64,000 nt of DNA from Clavibacter michiganensis subsp. insidiosus. Its GTDB lineage: Bacteria; Actinomycetota; Actinomycetes; Actinomycetales; Microbacteriaceae. Positions 15,914-23,825 of this stretch are shown in pieces (the first letter of the stretch is position 1; every line of letters begins with the position of its first letter). The notes below the pieces were generated by a model. The model saw only the letters and a list, made by a program, of their open reading frames with translations, made no database searches and was not told where the DNA came from. Both the position numbers and the translations under genes were made by a program. The stretch lies in NCBI RefSeq assembly GCF_002240565.1, contig NZ_MZMO01000001.1:806001-870000 (forward strand). Reading direction: 5' to 3'.

Positions 15914-16909
15914 ATGTCGAAGATCCTCGGCACGGGAATCCAGGAGGGCCTCCTCCTCAAGCCCGTCAACTACCAGTGGGCCATGGACCTGTACGACCAG
16001 GCCGTCGCCAACACGTGGTTTCCCAACGAGATCCAGCTCGGCGAGGACATCGCGGACTTCAAGAAGATGACGGACGAGGAGCGCCACGCGATCACGTTCC
16101 TCATGAGCTACTTCAACCCGAACGAGCTCCTCGTGAACAAGGCGCTCGCGTTCGGCGTCTACCCCTACATCAACGCGCCGGAGTGCCACCTCTACCTGGC
16201 GAAGCAGATGTGGGAGGAGGCGAACCACTGCATGTCGTTCGAGTACGTCCTGGAGACGTTCCCGATCGACCGCGAGGCCGCGTACAACTCCCACGTCGAC
16301 ATCCCGTCGATGGCGCGCAAGGAGGAGTTCGAGGTCACGTTCATCAAGCGCATGACCGAGCAGACCCTCGACATCACCACCACCGAGGGCAAGAAGGACT
16401 TCGTCCGGAACCTCGTCGCGTACAACGTGATCCTCGAGGGCATCTGGTTCTACTCGGGCTTCATGGTGTCCCTGTCGTTCCGCCAGCGGAACCTGCTGCG
16501 CAACTTCGGCTCGCTCATGGACTGGATCGTGCGCGACGAGTCGCTGCACCTGAAGTTCGGGATCAACCTCATCCTCACGGTGCTCGAGGAGAACCCCGAC
16601 CTGCAGACGGAGGAGTTCGCCGCCGAGATCAAGCAGATGATCCTCGACGCCGTCGAGATGGAGGAGCAGTACAACCGCGACCTCCTGCCGAACGGCATCC
16701 TCGGGCTCAACGCGAACTACATCAACCAGTACGTGAAGTACCTCGCCGACCGCCGCCTCGAGGAGCTCGGCTTCGAGGCCGAGTACAAGGTCTCGAACCC
16801 GGCGAAGTGGATGGCGACGGCGAACGATACGCTGCAGCTCGTCAACTTCTTCGAGTCGACCAACACGTCGTACGAGTCGAACGCGTCGGCCACCGTCGGC
16901 GCCAAGTAG
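15914..16909 (+). CDS. nrdB: Ribonucleotide reductase beta subunit, class Ic type
   Basis: 331 aa, ferritin-like helical bundle. The six metal ligands can be placed as Glu71, Glu102, His105 (EANH), Glu175, Glu209 and His212 (ESLH). The position of the radical Tyr is Phe109 (HCMSF). Spacings match Chlamydia trachomatis NrdB (Glu89, Glu120, His123, Phe127, Glu193, Glu227, His230) with a constant offset of 18. The first ligand is Glu, not Asp, also as in Chlamydia. So the protein probably stores its oxidising equivalent in a Mn/Fe centre and not on Tyr. Tyr320 near the C-terminus is at the place of the radical-transfer Tyr. A GGAGAGAAG site precedes the ATG. A hairpin at 16956-16994 closes the operon. 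Confidence 0.95.
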   Translation: MSKILGTGIQEGLLLKPVNYQWAMDLYDQAVANTWFPNEIQLGEDIADFKKMTDEERHAITFLMSYFNPNELLVNKALAFGVYPYINAPECHLYLAKQMWEEANHCMSFEYVLETFPIDREAAYNSHVDIPSMARKEEFEVTFIKRMTEQTLDITTTEGKKDFVRNLVAYNVILEGIWFYSGFMVSLSFRQRNLLRNFGSLMDWIVRDESLHLKFGINLILTVLEENPDLQTEEFAAEIKQMILDAVEMEEQYNRDLLPNGILGLNANYINQYVKYLADRRLEELGFEAEYKVSNPAKWMATANDTLQLVNFFESTNTSYESNASATVGAK

Positions 16910-16955
16910 GACCGCACCACCGCCGCGGGAGACCGCGGCACCGCACCACCGACCC

Positions 16956-16994
16956 CGCCCGCGCCGCGCATCCACCCGGATGCCGGTGCGGGCG
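16956..16994 (+). terminator. Hairpin terminator after nrdB
   Basis: An 11-bp outer stem (16956-16966 with 16984-16994, one G-T pair) encloses a 6-bp inner stem GCATCC/GGATGC. It lies 46 nt after the nrdB stop. There is no U-tract. Confidence 0.6.
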
Positions 16995-17042
16995 TCGTCA
17001 TGCCCGCGCCGCCACCGGCCGGGACGGACAGGAAGAGGGAGC

Positions 17043-17576
17043 ATGGCCGAGCAGGACACCGGCGCCCGGCACGTCGCGCGCGACGGACGGGTCTACCGCA
17101 CCGAGGTGGTCGGCTGGGACGACCCCCGCGGAGCGCGGATCCGCGCGGCCATGGAGGCCGAGATGGACGTGCGGTACGAGGGGCGCCACGCCGACGACCC
17201 CGACTGGCCCGCGAAGGCCGCGGTCGCGTTCGCGTTCGACCCGGCCGACGTGGAGGCCGTGGTGCTGCCCGTCCTCGACGGCGACGACCGGGACGCGGCC
17301 GCGCACGGCGTCATCCGGCACCTCGGCGACGAGCTCGAGCTGAAGAAGGTCGTCGTGGATCCCGCGCACCGCGGCACGGGCCTCGCGCGCGTGCTCATGG
17401 CCGAGCTGGAGCGCGTGGCCCGGGAGCGCGGCGCCCGCCGCCTCATCCTGCAGACGGGCGACCGGCAGCCCGACGCCATCCAGCTCTACGCGACCGCGGG
17501 GTGGCTGCCCATCGACGTGTACCCGCCGTACATCCCCGTCACGAACTCGGTCTGCTTCGAGAAGCCGCTGGGCTGA
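17043..17576 (+). CDS. GNAT family N-acetyltransferase
   Basis: 177 aa. The acetyl-CoA-binding motif A is seen in ELKKVVVDPAHRGTGLARVLM (R/QxxGxG/A form HRGTGLA), followed by helix and LILQTGDRQPDAIQLYATAGWLPI (motif B). The ATG at 17043 follows an AGGAAGAGGGAG purine run; a longer upstream reading lacks an RBS. The substrate is unknown. It sits between nrdB and a sulfurtransferase in the same direction. Confidence 0.9.
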   Translation: MAEQDTGARHVARDGRVYRTEVVGWDDPRGARIRAAMEAEMDVRYEGRHADDPDWPAKAAVAFAFDPADVEAVVLPVLDGDDRDAAAHGVIRHLGDELELKKVVVDPAHRGTGLARVLMAELERVARERGARRLILQTGDRQPDAIQLYATAGWLPIDVYPPYIPVTNSVCFEKPLG

Positions 17577-17604
17577 TCCGACCCGGCCCTGCGAGCATGG
17601 GGCG

Positions 17605-18452
17605 ATGGAGATCCTCATCACGCCCGCCGAGCTCGACCGTGCCCTGCGCACCCACGACGACGTGCACGTGCTCGACGTGCGGTGGTCGCTCGGCCGACCT
17701 CCCGGGCGGCCGCTGCACGAGGCCGGGCACATCCCCGGTGCCGTGTACGCCGACCTCGACACCGAGCTGTCGCGACACGGCGCTCCCGAGGAGGGGCGGC
17801 ATCCGCTGCCCGCGACCGCCGACCTCGAGCGGGCGGCGCGCGGCTGGGGGATCCGGGAGGGCGACGCGGTCGTCGTGCACGACGGGGGGGGGGCAACACC
17901 GCGGCGGCGCGCGCGTGGTGGCTGCTGCGGGACGCGGGGATCCGGGACGTGCGGATCCTCGACGGCGCGCTGCCCGCGTGGGTCGCGGCGGGCCTGCCGC
18001 TCGAGACGGGATCCGCCGTGCCCGAGCGCGGCGACGTGACGCTCACCCGCGGCGCTCTGCCCACCCTCGACGAGGACGCCGCCGCCGGGATCGCGCGCTC
18101 CGGGACGCTCCTCGACGCGCGCGCGGGGGAGCGGTACCGCGGCGAGGTCGAGCCGGTGGATCCGCGCGCGGGCCACATCCCCGGCGCCGTGAGCGCGCCG
18201 ACGGTCGGCAACCTCGACGCGGACGGCGCCTTCCTCCCGGCCGACGTCCTCCGGGCGAGGTACGCCGCACTCGGGATCCGGGCGGGCGCCGCCGTGGGCG
18301 TCTACTGCGGCTCGGGCGTCACGGCCGCGCACGAGGTCGCGGCGCTCGCGATCGCGGGCATCGACGCGGCGCTGTACCCGGGATCGTGGTCGGCCTGGGC
18401 GAACCGGCCCGACCGCCCCGTGGCGACGGGTGCGGAGCCGGGCGACGCCTGA
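17605..18452 (+). pseudogene. Rhodanese-type sulfurtransferase broken at a poly-G tract
   Basis: The two halves of a thiosulfate or 3-mercaptopyruvate sulfurtransferase lie in different frames. The first half starts at ATG 17605 and contains the inactive rhodanese domain (LDVRWSLG, AGHIPGAVYADLD). It is in frame to a run of ten G at 17884-17893. There the frame changes, and the match resumes in another frame with the family sequence GGGNTAAARAWWLLRDAG. The second rhodanese domain is intact, with active-site loop YCGSGVT (catalytic Cys), and ends at 18452. Eight or eleven G would restore one frame. Unless corrected, translation ends at 18039 after a junk tail. It may be a real mutation, a phase-variable tract or a base-calling error. 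Confidence 0.85.
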
Positions 18453-18459
18453 CGGCACG

Positions 18460-19908
18460 TCAGGCGAGACGGCCGCCGTCGAGCGTCAGCACCCGGTGGG
18501 CGCGGTCGGCGGCCGTCGCGCTGTGCGTGATGAGCAGGATCGCGACGCCCGTGCGCGTGCGCGCCTCGTCGAGGGCGTCCAGCACCATCCGCTCCGCCGT
18601 GGCGTCGAGGGACGCGGTGATCTCGTCGCACACGAGCACGGCCGGTGCCGCGGCCATCGCCCGGGCGATGGCGACGCGCTGGCGCTGGCCGCCGCTCAGC
18701 TGGTGCGGCCGGCGCTCGAGGAGGCATGGATCCAGCCCGAGGCGCGCGAGCAGCTCGGCGGGATCGGCGGCCGGGGAGCCCCGGCGGACGGCGGCGCGAC
18801 CCGCGCGGGTGATGGCCGCGCGCACCGTCTCTCCCGGGTGCAGCGCGGCGCGTGGATCCTGGAGCACCAGCCCCACGAGCGGCTTCTCCGAGCGGGTCCG
18901 ATCCTCGCCCGCCCAGGGGAGGCGCGTGCCCGCCACGTCAAGCGCGCCCGCATCCGGCACGAGGAGGCCGGCGACCGCCCGGCCGATGCTCGTCTTGCCC
19001 GATCCGGATCGGCCCCGGAGCGCGAGCATCGCGCCGGGCGGGATGCGGAAGTAGGCCTCGTCGACCACCCGGTGCGCGCGGAAGCGGACGCGGAGACCGG
19101 ACACCTCGACGGCGGGAGCGGATGCGACGGGCCGGGTGGCGGGAGCCGCCCGCGCCTCGACGGCCGCCGGCCCGCGAGCGGGCGGGGGCGTCGCGACGGC
19201 CGTCGGGGAGCCGTGCCCCCACGCGCCGCCGTGCAGGGTGACGACGCGTCCGCTCGTGCGCGTGAGCACGTCGGGAGCGTGGCTCGCGATGACGACGGTC
19301 GGTCGCCACGGGAGGCGCGCGACGTGACGGGCGACCAGGTCGGCGGTCTCGGCGTCCAGCGCGCTCGTGGGCTCGTCGAGGAGGACCACCGCGGGCCGGC
19401 CCGCGAGGAGCGCCGCCAGGATCACGCGCTGCGCCTGCCCGCCCGAGAGCTCGGATCCGCGACGGCGCAGCAGCGCGGGGTCGAGGTGCGCGTCGCGCGC
19501 GGCCTCGAGCGCGAGCCGGCCGAGGTCCGCGCGGCCGGCGGACCGTCGAGCCGCCTGGCGGATGTGCTGGAGCGCGGTGCGCGCGGGATCGAGGGCGCTC
19601 GCCGGATCCTGCGGCACGTGCCCGACGATCCGTCCGCGGAGGAGGCGCCGGCCCGCCGGGGCGAGGGGATCCACGCCGTGGACGCGGACGGTCCCCGCCA
19701 TGACCCGGGCCCCGGCGGAGAGGTGCCCGAGGAGCGCGTGCAGCAGGGTCGACTTCCCGCTGCCGGACGGCCCGGACAGTCCGACGACCTCGCCGGGCGC
19801 GACGCGGAGGTCGATCCCGCGGAGGAGCGTCGCTCCGGTGCCGCTCGCGTCCGTCGCGCCGGTCCCGCCCTGGATCGTGAGGCCGCTGACCTCGATGGCG
19901 GGGATCAC
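18460..19908 (-). CDS. ABC transporter ATPase, two fused ATP-binding domains (Opp/Nik type)
   Basis: 482 aa. Domain 1 has Walker A GPSGSGKST, signature LSGGQAQR and Walker B VVLLDEPTSALD. Domain 2 has Walker A GRSGSGKTS, signature LSGGQRQR and Walker B VLVCDEITASLD, with Ile in place of the usual Pro. A 50-residue Ala/Pro-rich linker joins them. This is a DppD-DppF or NikD-NikE fusion that drives the two permeases encoded just upstream. The ATG overlaps the previous stop by 4 nt (minus strand), so all four genes of the importer are translationally coupled. Confidence 0.93.
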   Translation of the reverse strand: MIPAIEVSGLTIQGGTGATDASGTGATLLRGIDLRVAPGEVVGLSGPSGSGKSTLLHALLGHLSAGARVMAGTVRVHGVDPLAPAGRRLLRGRIVGHVPQDPASALDPARTALQHIRQAARRSAGRADLGRLALEAARDAHLDPALLRRRGSELSGGQAQRVILAALLAGRPAVVLLDEPTSALDAETADLVARHVARLPWRPTVVIASHAPDVLTRTSGRVVTLHGGAWGHGSPTAVATPPPARGPAAVEARAAPATRPVASAPAVEVSGLRVRFRAHRVVDEAYFRIPPGAMLALRGRSGSGKTSIGRAVAGLLVPDAGALDVAGTRLPWAGEDRTRSEKPLVGLVLQDPRAALHPGETVRAAITRAGRAAVRRGSPAADPAELLARLGLDPCLLERRPHQLSGGQRQRVAIARAMAAAPAVLVCDEITASLDATAERMVLDALDEARTRTGVAILLITHSATAADRAHRVLTLDGGRLA

Positions 19909-20729
19909 CGGGCATCCCCGCGCCGTCGGGCGGACCCGTCCACCGCGAGCGTCACGCCGAGCGAGACCGCGACCAGGAGCCCGGCGGGCACGAGGGTCGC
20001 GAGCGGGTTCGCGCGGATGCCGACCACGTCCTCCCGCACCATGCGCCCCCAGTCGGCCGCGGGCGCGCTGGCGCCGACGCCGAGGAACCCGGCGGCCGCG
20101 GCGAGCTGGAGCGCGGCGATGAACCGGAGGCCCGCGTCCGCGAGGGCGACCGAGCGGATCCCCGGGATGATGTCGTGCCGGAGCCTGCTGCCGATCCCGT
20201 CGCCGCGCGCCCGGGCGATCACGACGTGGTCGGCCGCCGCGACGATGCGCGTCTGCTGGCGGATGACCCGCACGGAGGACGGGGCGCTCACGAGGGCGAT
20301 GGCGGCGACGATCGCCGCGGGCTGGCCCGGTGACCCCGCCGCGAGGACGAGCAGGACCAGCAGCGCGGGCAGGGCGGCGACGGCGTCGACGACGCGCACG
20401 GCCGCGTCGGCCGCGCGGGACGGGCGCAGCCCCGACCGGATCCCGAGCGCGAGCCCCACGGCGCTCGCGGCCAGGGTAGCGGCGACGGCCTCGAGCACGA
20501 GCCCCCGCCCGCCCGCGGCCACGCGCGCGAGCAGGTCGCGGCCGAGCAGCTCCGTGCCGAGCGGATGCGCGGCGTCCGGGCCGGCGAAGGGCCGGCCGAC
20601 GACCTCGTCCGGCGAGCCGAGCGGCAACAGGGGCCCGAGCAGGGCGGCGGCGACGACGCTCGCGGCGAGCACCAGGGCGAGCGTACGGAAGCCGCCGCGG
20701 GCGCGGGACCTGGCGGACTCGTCGCTCAT
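19905..20729 (-). CDS. ABC transporter permease (DppC/NikC-type)
   Basis: 274 aa. Start ATG at 20729 (MSDESARSR) overlaps the stop of the upstream permease by 4 nt. The N-terminal helix LALVLAASVVAAALLGPLLPLG precedes the family motif HPLGTELLGRDLLARV (H-x-LGTD-x-x-GRD). Five further hydrophobic segments follow. The ATPase-docking loop is near IARARGDGIGSRLRHDIIPGI. It forms the channel with the 20726-21700 protein. Confidence 0.92.
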   Translation of the reverse strand: MSDESARSRARGGFRTLALVLAASVVAAALLGPLLPLGSPDEVVGRPFAGPDAAHPLGTELLGRDLLARVAAGGRGLVLEAVAATLAASAVGLALGIRSGLRPSRAADAAVRVVDAVAALPALLVLLVLAAGSPGQPAAIVAAIALVSAPSSVRVIRQQTRIVAAADHVVIARARGDGIGSRLRHDIIPGIRSVALADAGLRFIAALQLAAAAGFLGVGASAPAADWGRMVREDVVGIRANPLATLVPAGLLVAVSLGVTLAVDGSARRRGDAR

Positions 20730-21700
20730 CCGCGGACCTGCTCGGCGCCCCGGCGGCGTCGGAGGAGGGCCGCGCCGACGTCGCCGACCAGCAGGATCGC
20801 GAGGGCCGCGCCGCCGAGCACGAGCGCGACCGCCTGCACCATGGGCACGTCCCGGGCGGACACCGCGCGCGCGAGCTCCAGGCCGATGCCGGGGACGCCG
20901 AACAGCGTCTCGACCACGATCCCGCCGCCGAGCAGCCCGGCGGCCACCAGCGCGAGCGACTGGAGCGCCGGGGCCGCCGCGTTCGGCAGCACGTGCACGA
21001 GCGCGAGGCGGAGGCCGTGGATCCCGTTGAGCCGCGCGTGCTCGATGAACGGCGCCCGCATCACGTCGACGACGGTCGCGCGCAGCATCCGCGCGGCCGG
21101 GCCCGCGCCGGCGAGGGCGAGCGTCGCGACCGGCAGCACGAGAACCTCCGGATGCTGCCACGCGGCGTCGCCCAGGGGCAGGAGCGCGACGGCCGGGAGC
21201 ACCGGCACGAGGGAGGTGAGGAGCACGAGGAGCGCGATGGCGACGAGGAAGTCGGGCGTCGCCATCATGACCACCGTGAGGGTGGTGAGCAGCCGGTCGG
21301 CCGCGCTGTCCTCCCGCATGCCCGACGCGAGGCCGAGGCAGGTCGCGACCACGGCGATCACCGCGACCGCGAGCGCCGTGATGGTCAGCGTGTCGATGAG
21401 GCGCTCCCCGAGGAGCGGCGCGATCTCGCGGCCGGAGACGAGCGATCGGCCGAGGTCGCCGTGGAGGGCGCCGGCGGCCCAGGTCAGGTACCTCTCCGCG
21501 ACGGGGCGGTCGAGGCCCAGGTCCGTGCGGAGGGCGTCGCGCTCCGCCGCGGTCGCACCGCTTCCCGCGAGGGCCCCGGAGGCGTCCCCCGGCAGCGCGG
21601 ATGCGCTCGCGAACACGACGACCGAGAGCGCCGCGAGGGTCACCAGCGCGGCGCCGCACCGTCCGGCGATCCACCGGCCGAGCGGCGCCGCGGAGCTCAC
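20726..21700 (-). CDS. ABC transporter permease (DppB/NikB-type)
   Basis: 324 aa. The first helix RCGAALVTLAALSVVVFASASALPGD is typical for DppB (the xxPGDP element shortened to PGDAS), and RTDLGLDRPVAERYLTWAAGALHGDLGRSL is the conserved periplasmic stretch of this family. Six membrane helices can be counted. It starts 4 nt before the end of the binding-protein gene and ends overlapping the DppC-like gene. Confidence 0.92.
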   Translation of the reverse strand: MSSAAPLGRWIAGRCGAALVTLAALSVVVFASASALPGDASGALAGSGATAAERDALRTDLGLDRPVAERYLTWAAGALHGDLGRSLVSGREIAPLLGERLIDTLTITALAVAVIAVVATCLGLASGMREDSAADRLLTTLTVVMMATPDFLVAIALLVLLTSLVPVLPAVALLPLGDAAWQHPEVLVLPVATLALAGAGPAARMLRATVVDVMRAPFIEHARLNGIHGLRLALVHVLPNAAAPALQSLALVAAGLLGGGIVVETLFGVPGIGLELARAVSARDVPMVQAVALVLGGAALAILLVGDVGAALLRRRRGAEQVRG

Positions 21701-23223
21701 CGCGCCGCGACCGTCGCCCGCGACAGGTCGGGGAACTGCAGCTCACGGACGCCGGCGACGCCGTCGGACTGCGCGCTGATCGAGGGCACGAACACCGGCG
21801 CGATCGTGTAGCCCTTCGCCCAGAGGATCTGCTGCGCCTGGTGCGACGCGGCGAGCCGGGCCTCCGGGGTGGCGGCGCTGCGCGCCTGGGCGACGAGCGC
21901 GTCCGCCTCGGGCAGCGCTCCGGGCACGTGGTTCGGCTCGAAGAGCGCCGGCGGCGTGTACCCGGCGGCGAACGGCAGCCTCTGGTACGCGGCGTAGTCG
22001 GCGTAGAGCTGGCCCGCGGGCAGCTCGGCGAGGGTCGCGTCCACGCCGATCGCGCGGAGGTCCTGCACGATCAGCGTGGCGGTCTCGACCATGCCGGGCA
22101 GCTCGGGGCCCGCCGTGAGCGTCACCTTCATGCCGCTCTGCCCGGCCTCGGCGAGCAGCGCCTTCGCCCGGTCGGGGTCGTGCTCGCGCGTCGGCAGGGT
22201 CGTGTCGTAGCTCGGGAAGCCGAGCCCGGGCACGTCGTCGCCCACGAACGCGTGGCCGAAGTAGACGGTGTCGACGATCTGCTGGCGGTCGATCGCGAGC
22301 TTGAACGCCTCCCGCACGCGCTCGTCGGCGAAGGGGGCGAAGGACGGGTTCATGAGGAACTGGAGGGACGAGGCGTAGGGCAGCTCGCTCGTGGAGACGG
22401 TGATCCCGGATGCTCCCGTGAGCTCCTGGGCCTGCGCCGGGGCCAGCCCGCTCGCGTAGTCGACCTGGCCCTGGCGCAGCGCGTCCTCGCGGGCGGTCTG
22501 GTCGGAGATCGACAGCAGCTGGATGGAGTCGAGCGTCGGTCCGGTGCCGAGGGCGGTGCCGTAGAACGTCGGGTTGCAGGTGAGGACCGTGCTCTGCCCG
22601 GGCTCGAACCCGCTGATGGTGAACGGCCCCGAGGACGGCGTCGCCGCCGTGAACTCCGTGGTGCCGTCCTTGATGGCGAGCATGCTCTGGCAGATGAGCT
22701 GCCGGCCGTCGGCGACCGGGTGGCGCGTCGGCAGCGTGACGGTGAGGTCGTCGACGGCCGTGGCGGCGTCGACGTCGAGGTCGCGCGCGACGATCTGCGT
22801 GAAGGGCAGGCCGTGCAGCAGCCCGGGAGCGCGGAGCGAGTAGATGACGTCCGCGGCGGTGAGCGTGGATCCGTCGGTGAACGGCACGTCGGGCCGGACG
22901 TGCAGCGTGTAGGAGGAGAGGTCGGGGCTCACGTCGATGGAGGAGAGGGCGCCGTAGGCGACGCCGTCCGGAGCCGACGCGTCGATGTCGCAGAAGGGCG
23001 CGTGCACCAGCCGCGCGCGGACGTAGTCGAGCGCGGTCGGGCCGACCAGGTAGTCGAGCGTCTCGGCCGCGCCGCCGGGGAAGGCCGCGCGGAGCGTGCC
23101 GCCGGTCGCCGCGGCGTCCGCGGGAGCGTCGGAGGACGGCGCGCATCCGGATGCTCCCGCCGTGATCGCGAGGGCGAGCCCTGCCGCGACGATCGCGGGG
23201 TGCCTCCTGGGGAGCGTGGTCAT
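21697..23223 (-). CDS. ABC transporter substrate-binding lipoprotein (Opp/Nik family 5)
   Basis: 508 aa from ATG 23223. The signal peptide has lipobox GASGC with Cys27. The family 5 layout is clear: ALSSIDVSPDLSSYTLHVRPDVPFTDGSTLTAADVIYSL in the first lobe, and DERVREAFKLAIDRQQIVDTVYFGHA in the second. It binds a peptide, or a metal or metallophore, for the coupled permeases; the sequence alone does not decide. A longer upstream reading would run into the preceding kinase gene. A Zur-box-like palindrome lies 69-83 nt upstream. Confidence 0.92.
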   Translation of the reverse strand: MTTLPRRHPAIVAAGLALAITAGASGCAPSSDAPADAAATGGTLRAAFPGGAAETLDYLVGPTALDYVRARLVHAPFCDIDASAPDGVAYGALSSIDVSPDLSSYTLHVRPDVPFTDGSTLTAADVIYSLRAPGLLHGLPFTQIVARDLDVDAATAVDDLTVTLPTRHPVADGRQLICQSMLAIKDGTTEFTAATPSSGPFTISGFEPGQSTVLTCNPTFYGTALGTGPTLDSIQLLSISDQTAREDALRQGQVDYASGLAPAQAQELTGASGITVSTSELPYASSLQFLMNPSFAPFADERVREAFKLAIDRQQIVDTVYFGHAFVGDDVPGLGFPSYDTTLPTREHDPDRAKALLAEAGQSGMKVTLTAGPELPGMVETATLIVQDLRAIGVDATLAELPAGQLYADYAAYQRLPFAAGYTPPALFEPNHVPGALPEADALVAQARSAATPEARLAASHQAQQILWAKGYTIAPVFVPSISAQSDGVAGVRELQFPDLSRATVAAR

Positions 23224-23287
23224 GGGTCCTCCGTGCAGCTGCGTGGGGATCCGCGCGACGGCGCGGACCGAGACGGAGGCTACCGGC

Positions 23288-23782
23288 TTATCGAGAATGC
23301 TTCTCAGTAGAGTGCACATGGGCATCCGCGCCGCGCACGGCTCGGCCCAGGAGCCGCTCCAGCTCGTCGGCCAGGTCCGCGATCGTGCGCCGGCCGTCGA
23401 GCTCGAGGTCGGCGGACCGGCGGAGCAGCGGCTCCACCTCCCGCGTGTTCCGGCGGATCTCCTCGCGCTCGGCGGGGTCCTTCCCGTAGTCGTTCCCGGT
23501 GCGCCCGGCGACGCGCGCGAGCAGCACGTCGAGCGGTGCGCTGAGCAGCACGACGTGCGCGAACCGGTCGCGGAACGCGCCCTGGTTCTCGACGGTGCCC
23601 GAGACGACGATGCGCGGCTCGCGGTCGAGGAGACGGGCCATCCGCGGCTCGTCCCATCGGCCGTCCGGCAGGGTCCGGCCGTCATGGTCGGTGTCGAGCG
23701 TGCGGTGCCCGCGCCGGGCCAGCTCGGCGAGGAGCGTGGACTTCCCGGCGCCGGACATGCCGGTGAGGAGGATCCGCGTCAT
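23288..23782 (-). CDS. P-loop kinase / AAA-family ATPase
   Basis: 164 aa. The Walker A is GMSGAGKST at residues 8-16, followed by a short nucleotide-kinase-like fold: LDTDHDG, then a VVLLSAPLDVLLARVAGRTGNDYGK lid region. It resembles small shikimate- or gluconate-kinase-like proteins of unknown substrate. The start is set by TACCGT at 23789-23794 (minus), 6 nt before ATG. The final residues STEKHSR are encoded by the palindrome at 23292-23306. It is co-directional with the importer and 43 nt after the allophanate hydrolase gene. Confidence 0.78.
   Translation of the reverse strand: MTRILLTGMSGAGKSTLLAELARRGHRTLDTDHDGRTLPDGRWDEPRMARLLDREPRIVVSGTVENQGAFRDRFAHVVLLSAPLDVLLARVAGRTGNDYGKDPAEREEIRRNTREVEPLLRRSADLELDGRRTIADLADELERLLGRAVRGADAHVHSTEKHSR
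23292..23306. promoter_or_regulatory. Zur-box-like palindrome upstream of the importer operon
   Basis: CGAGAATGCTTCTCA, read on the other strand TGAGAAGCATTCTCG, is a 7-1-7 dyad close to the actinobacterial Zur consensus TGAAAATGATTTTCA (about 10 of 15). It lies inside the last codons of the upstream kinase gene, whose codons there (TCT, ACT, CAT, TCT, CGA, TAA) are unusually AT-rich for this genome. Confidence 0.4.
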
Positions 23783-23788
23783 GCGTCG

Positions 23789-23794
23789 ACGGTA
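23789..23794 (-). promoter_or_regulatory. -10 element of a leaderless promoter (P-loop kinase)
   Basis: On the minus strand TACCGT is followed by six bases and ATG at 23782. It sits in the 43-nt gap after the allophanate hydrolase gene. Confidence 0.5.
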
Positions 23795-23825
23795 CGCGGC
23801 GGCGGGGCGACCCCGCGCGCCGCGG

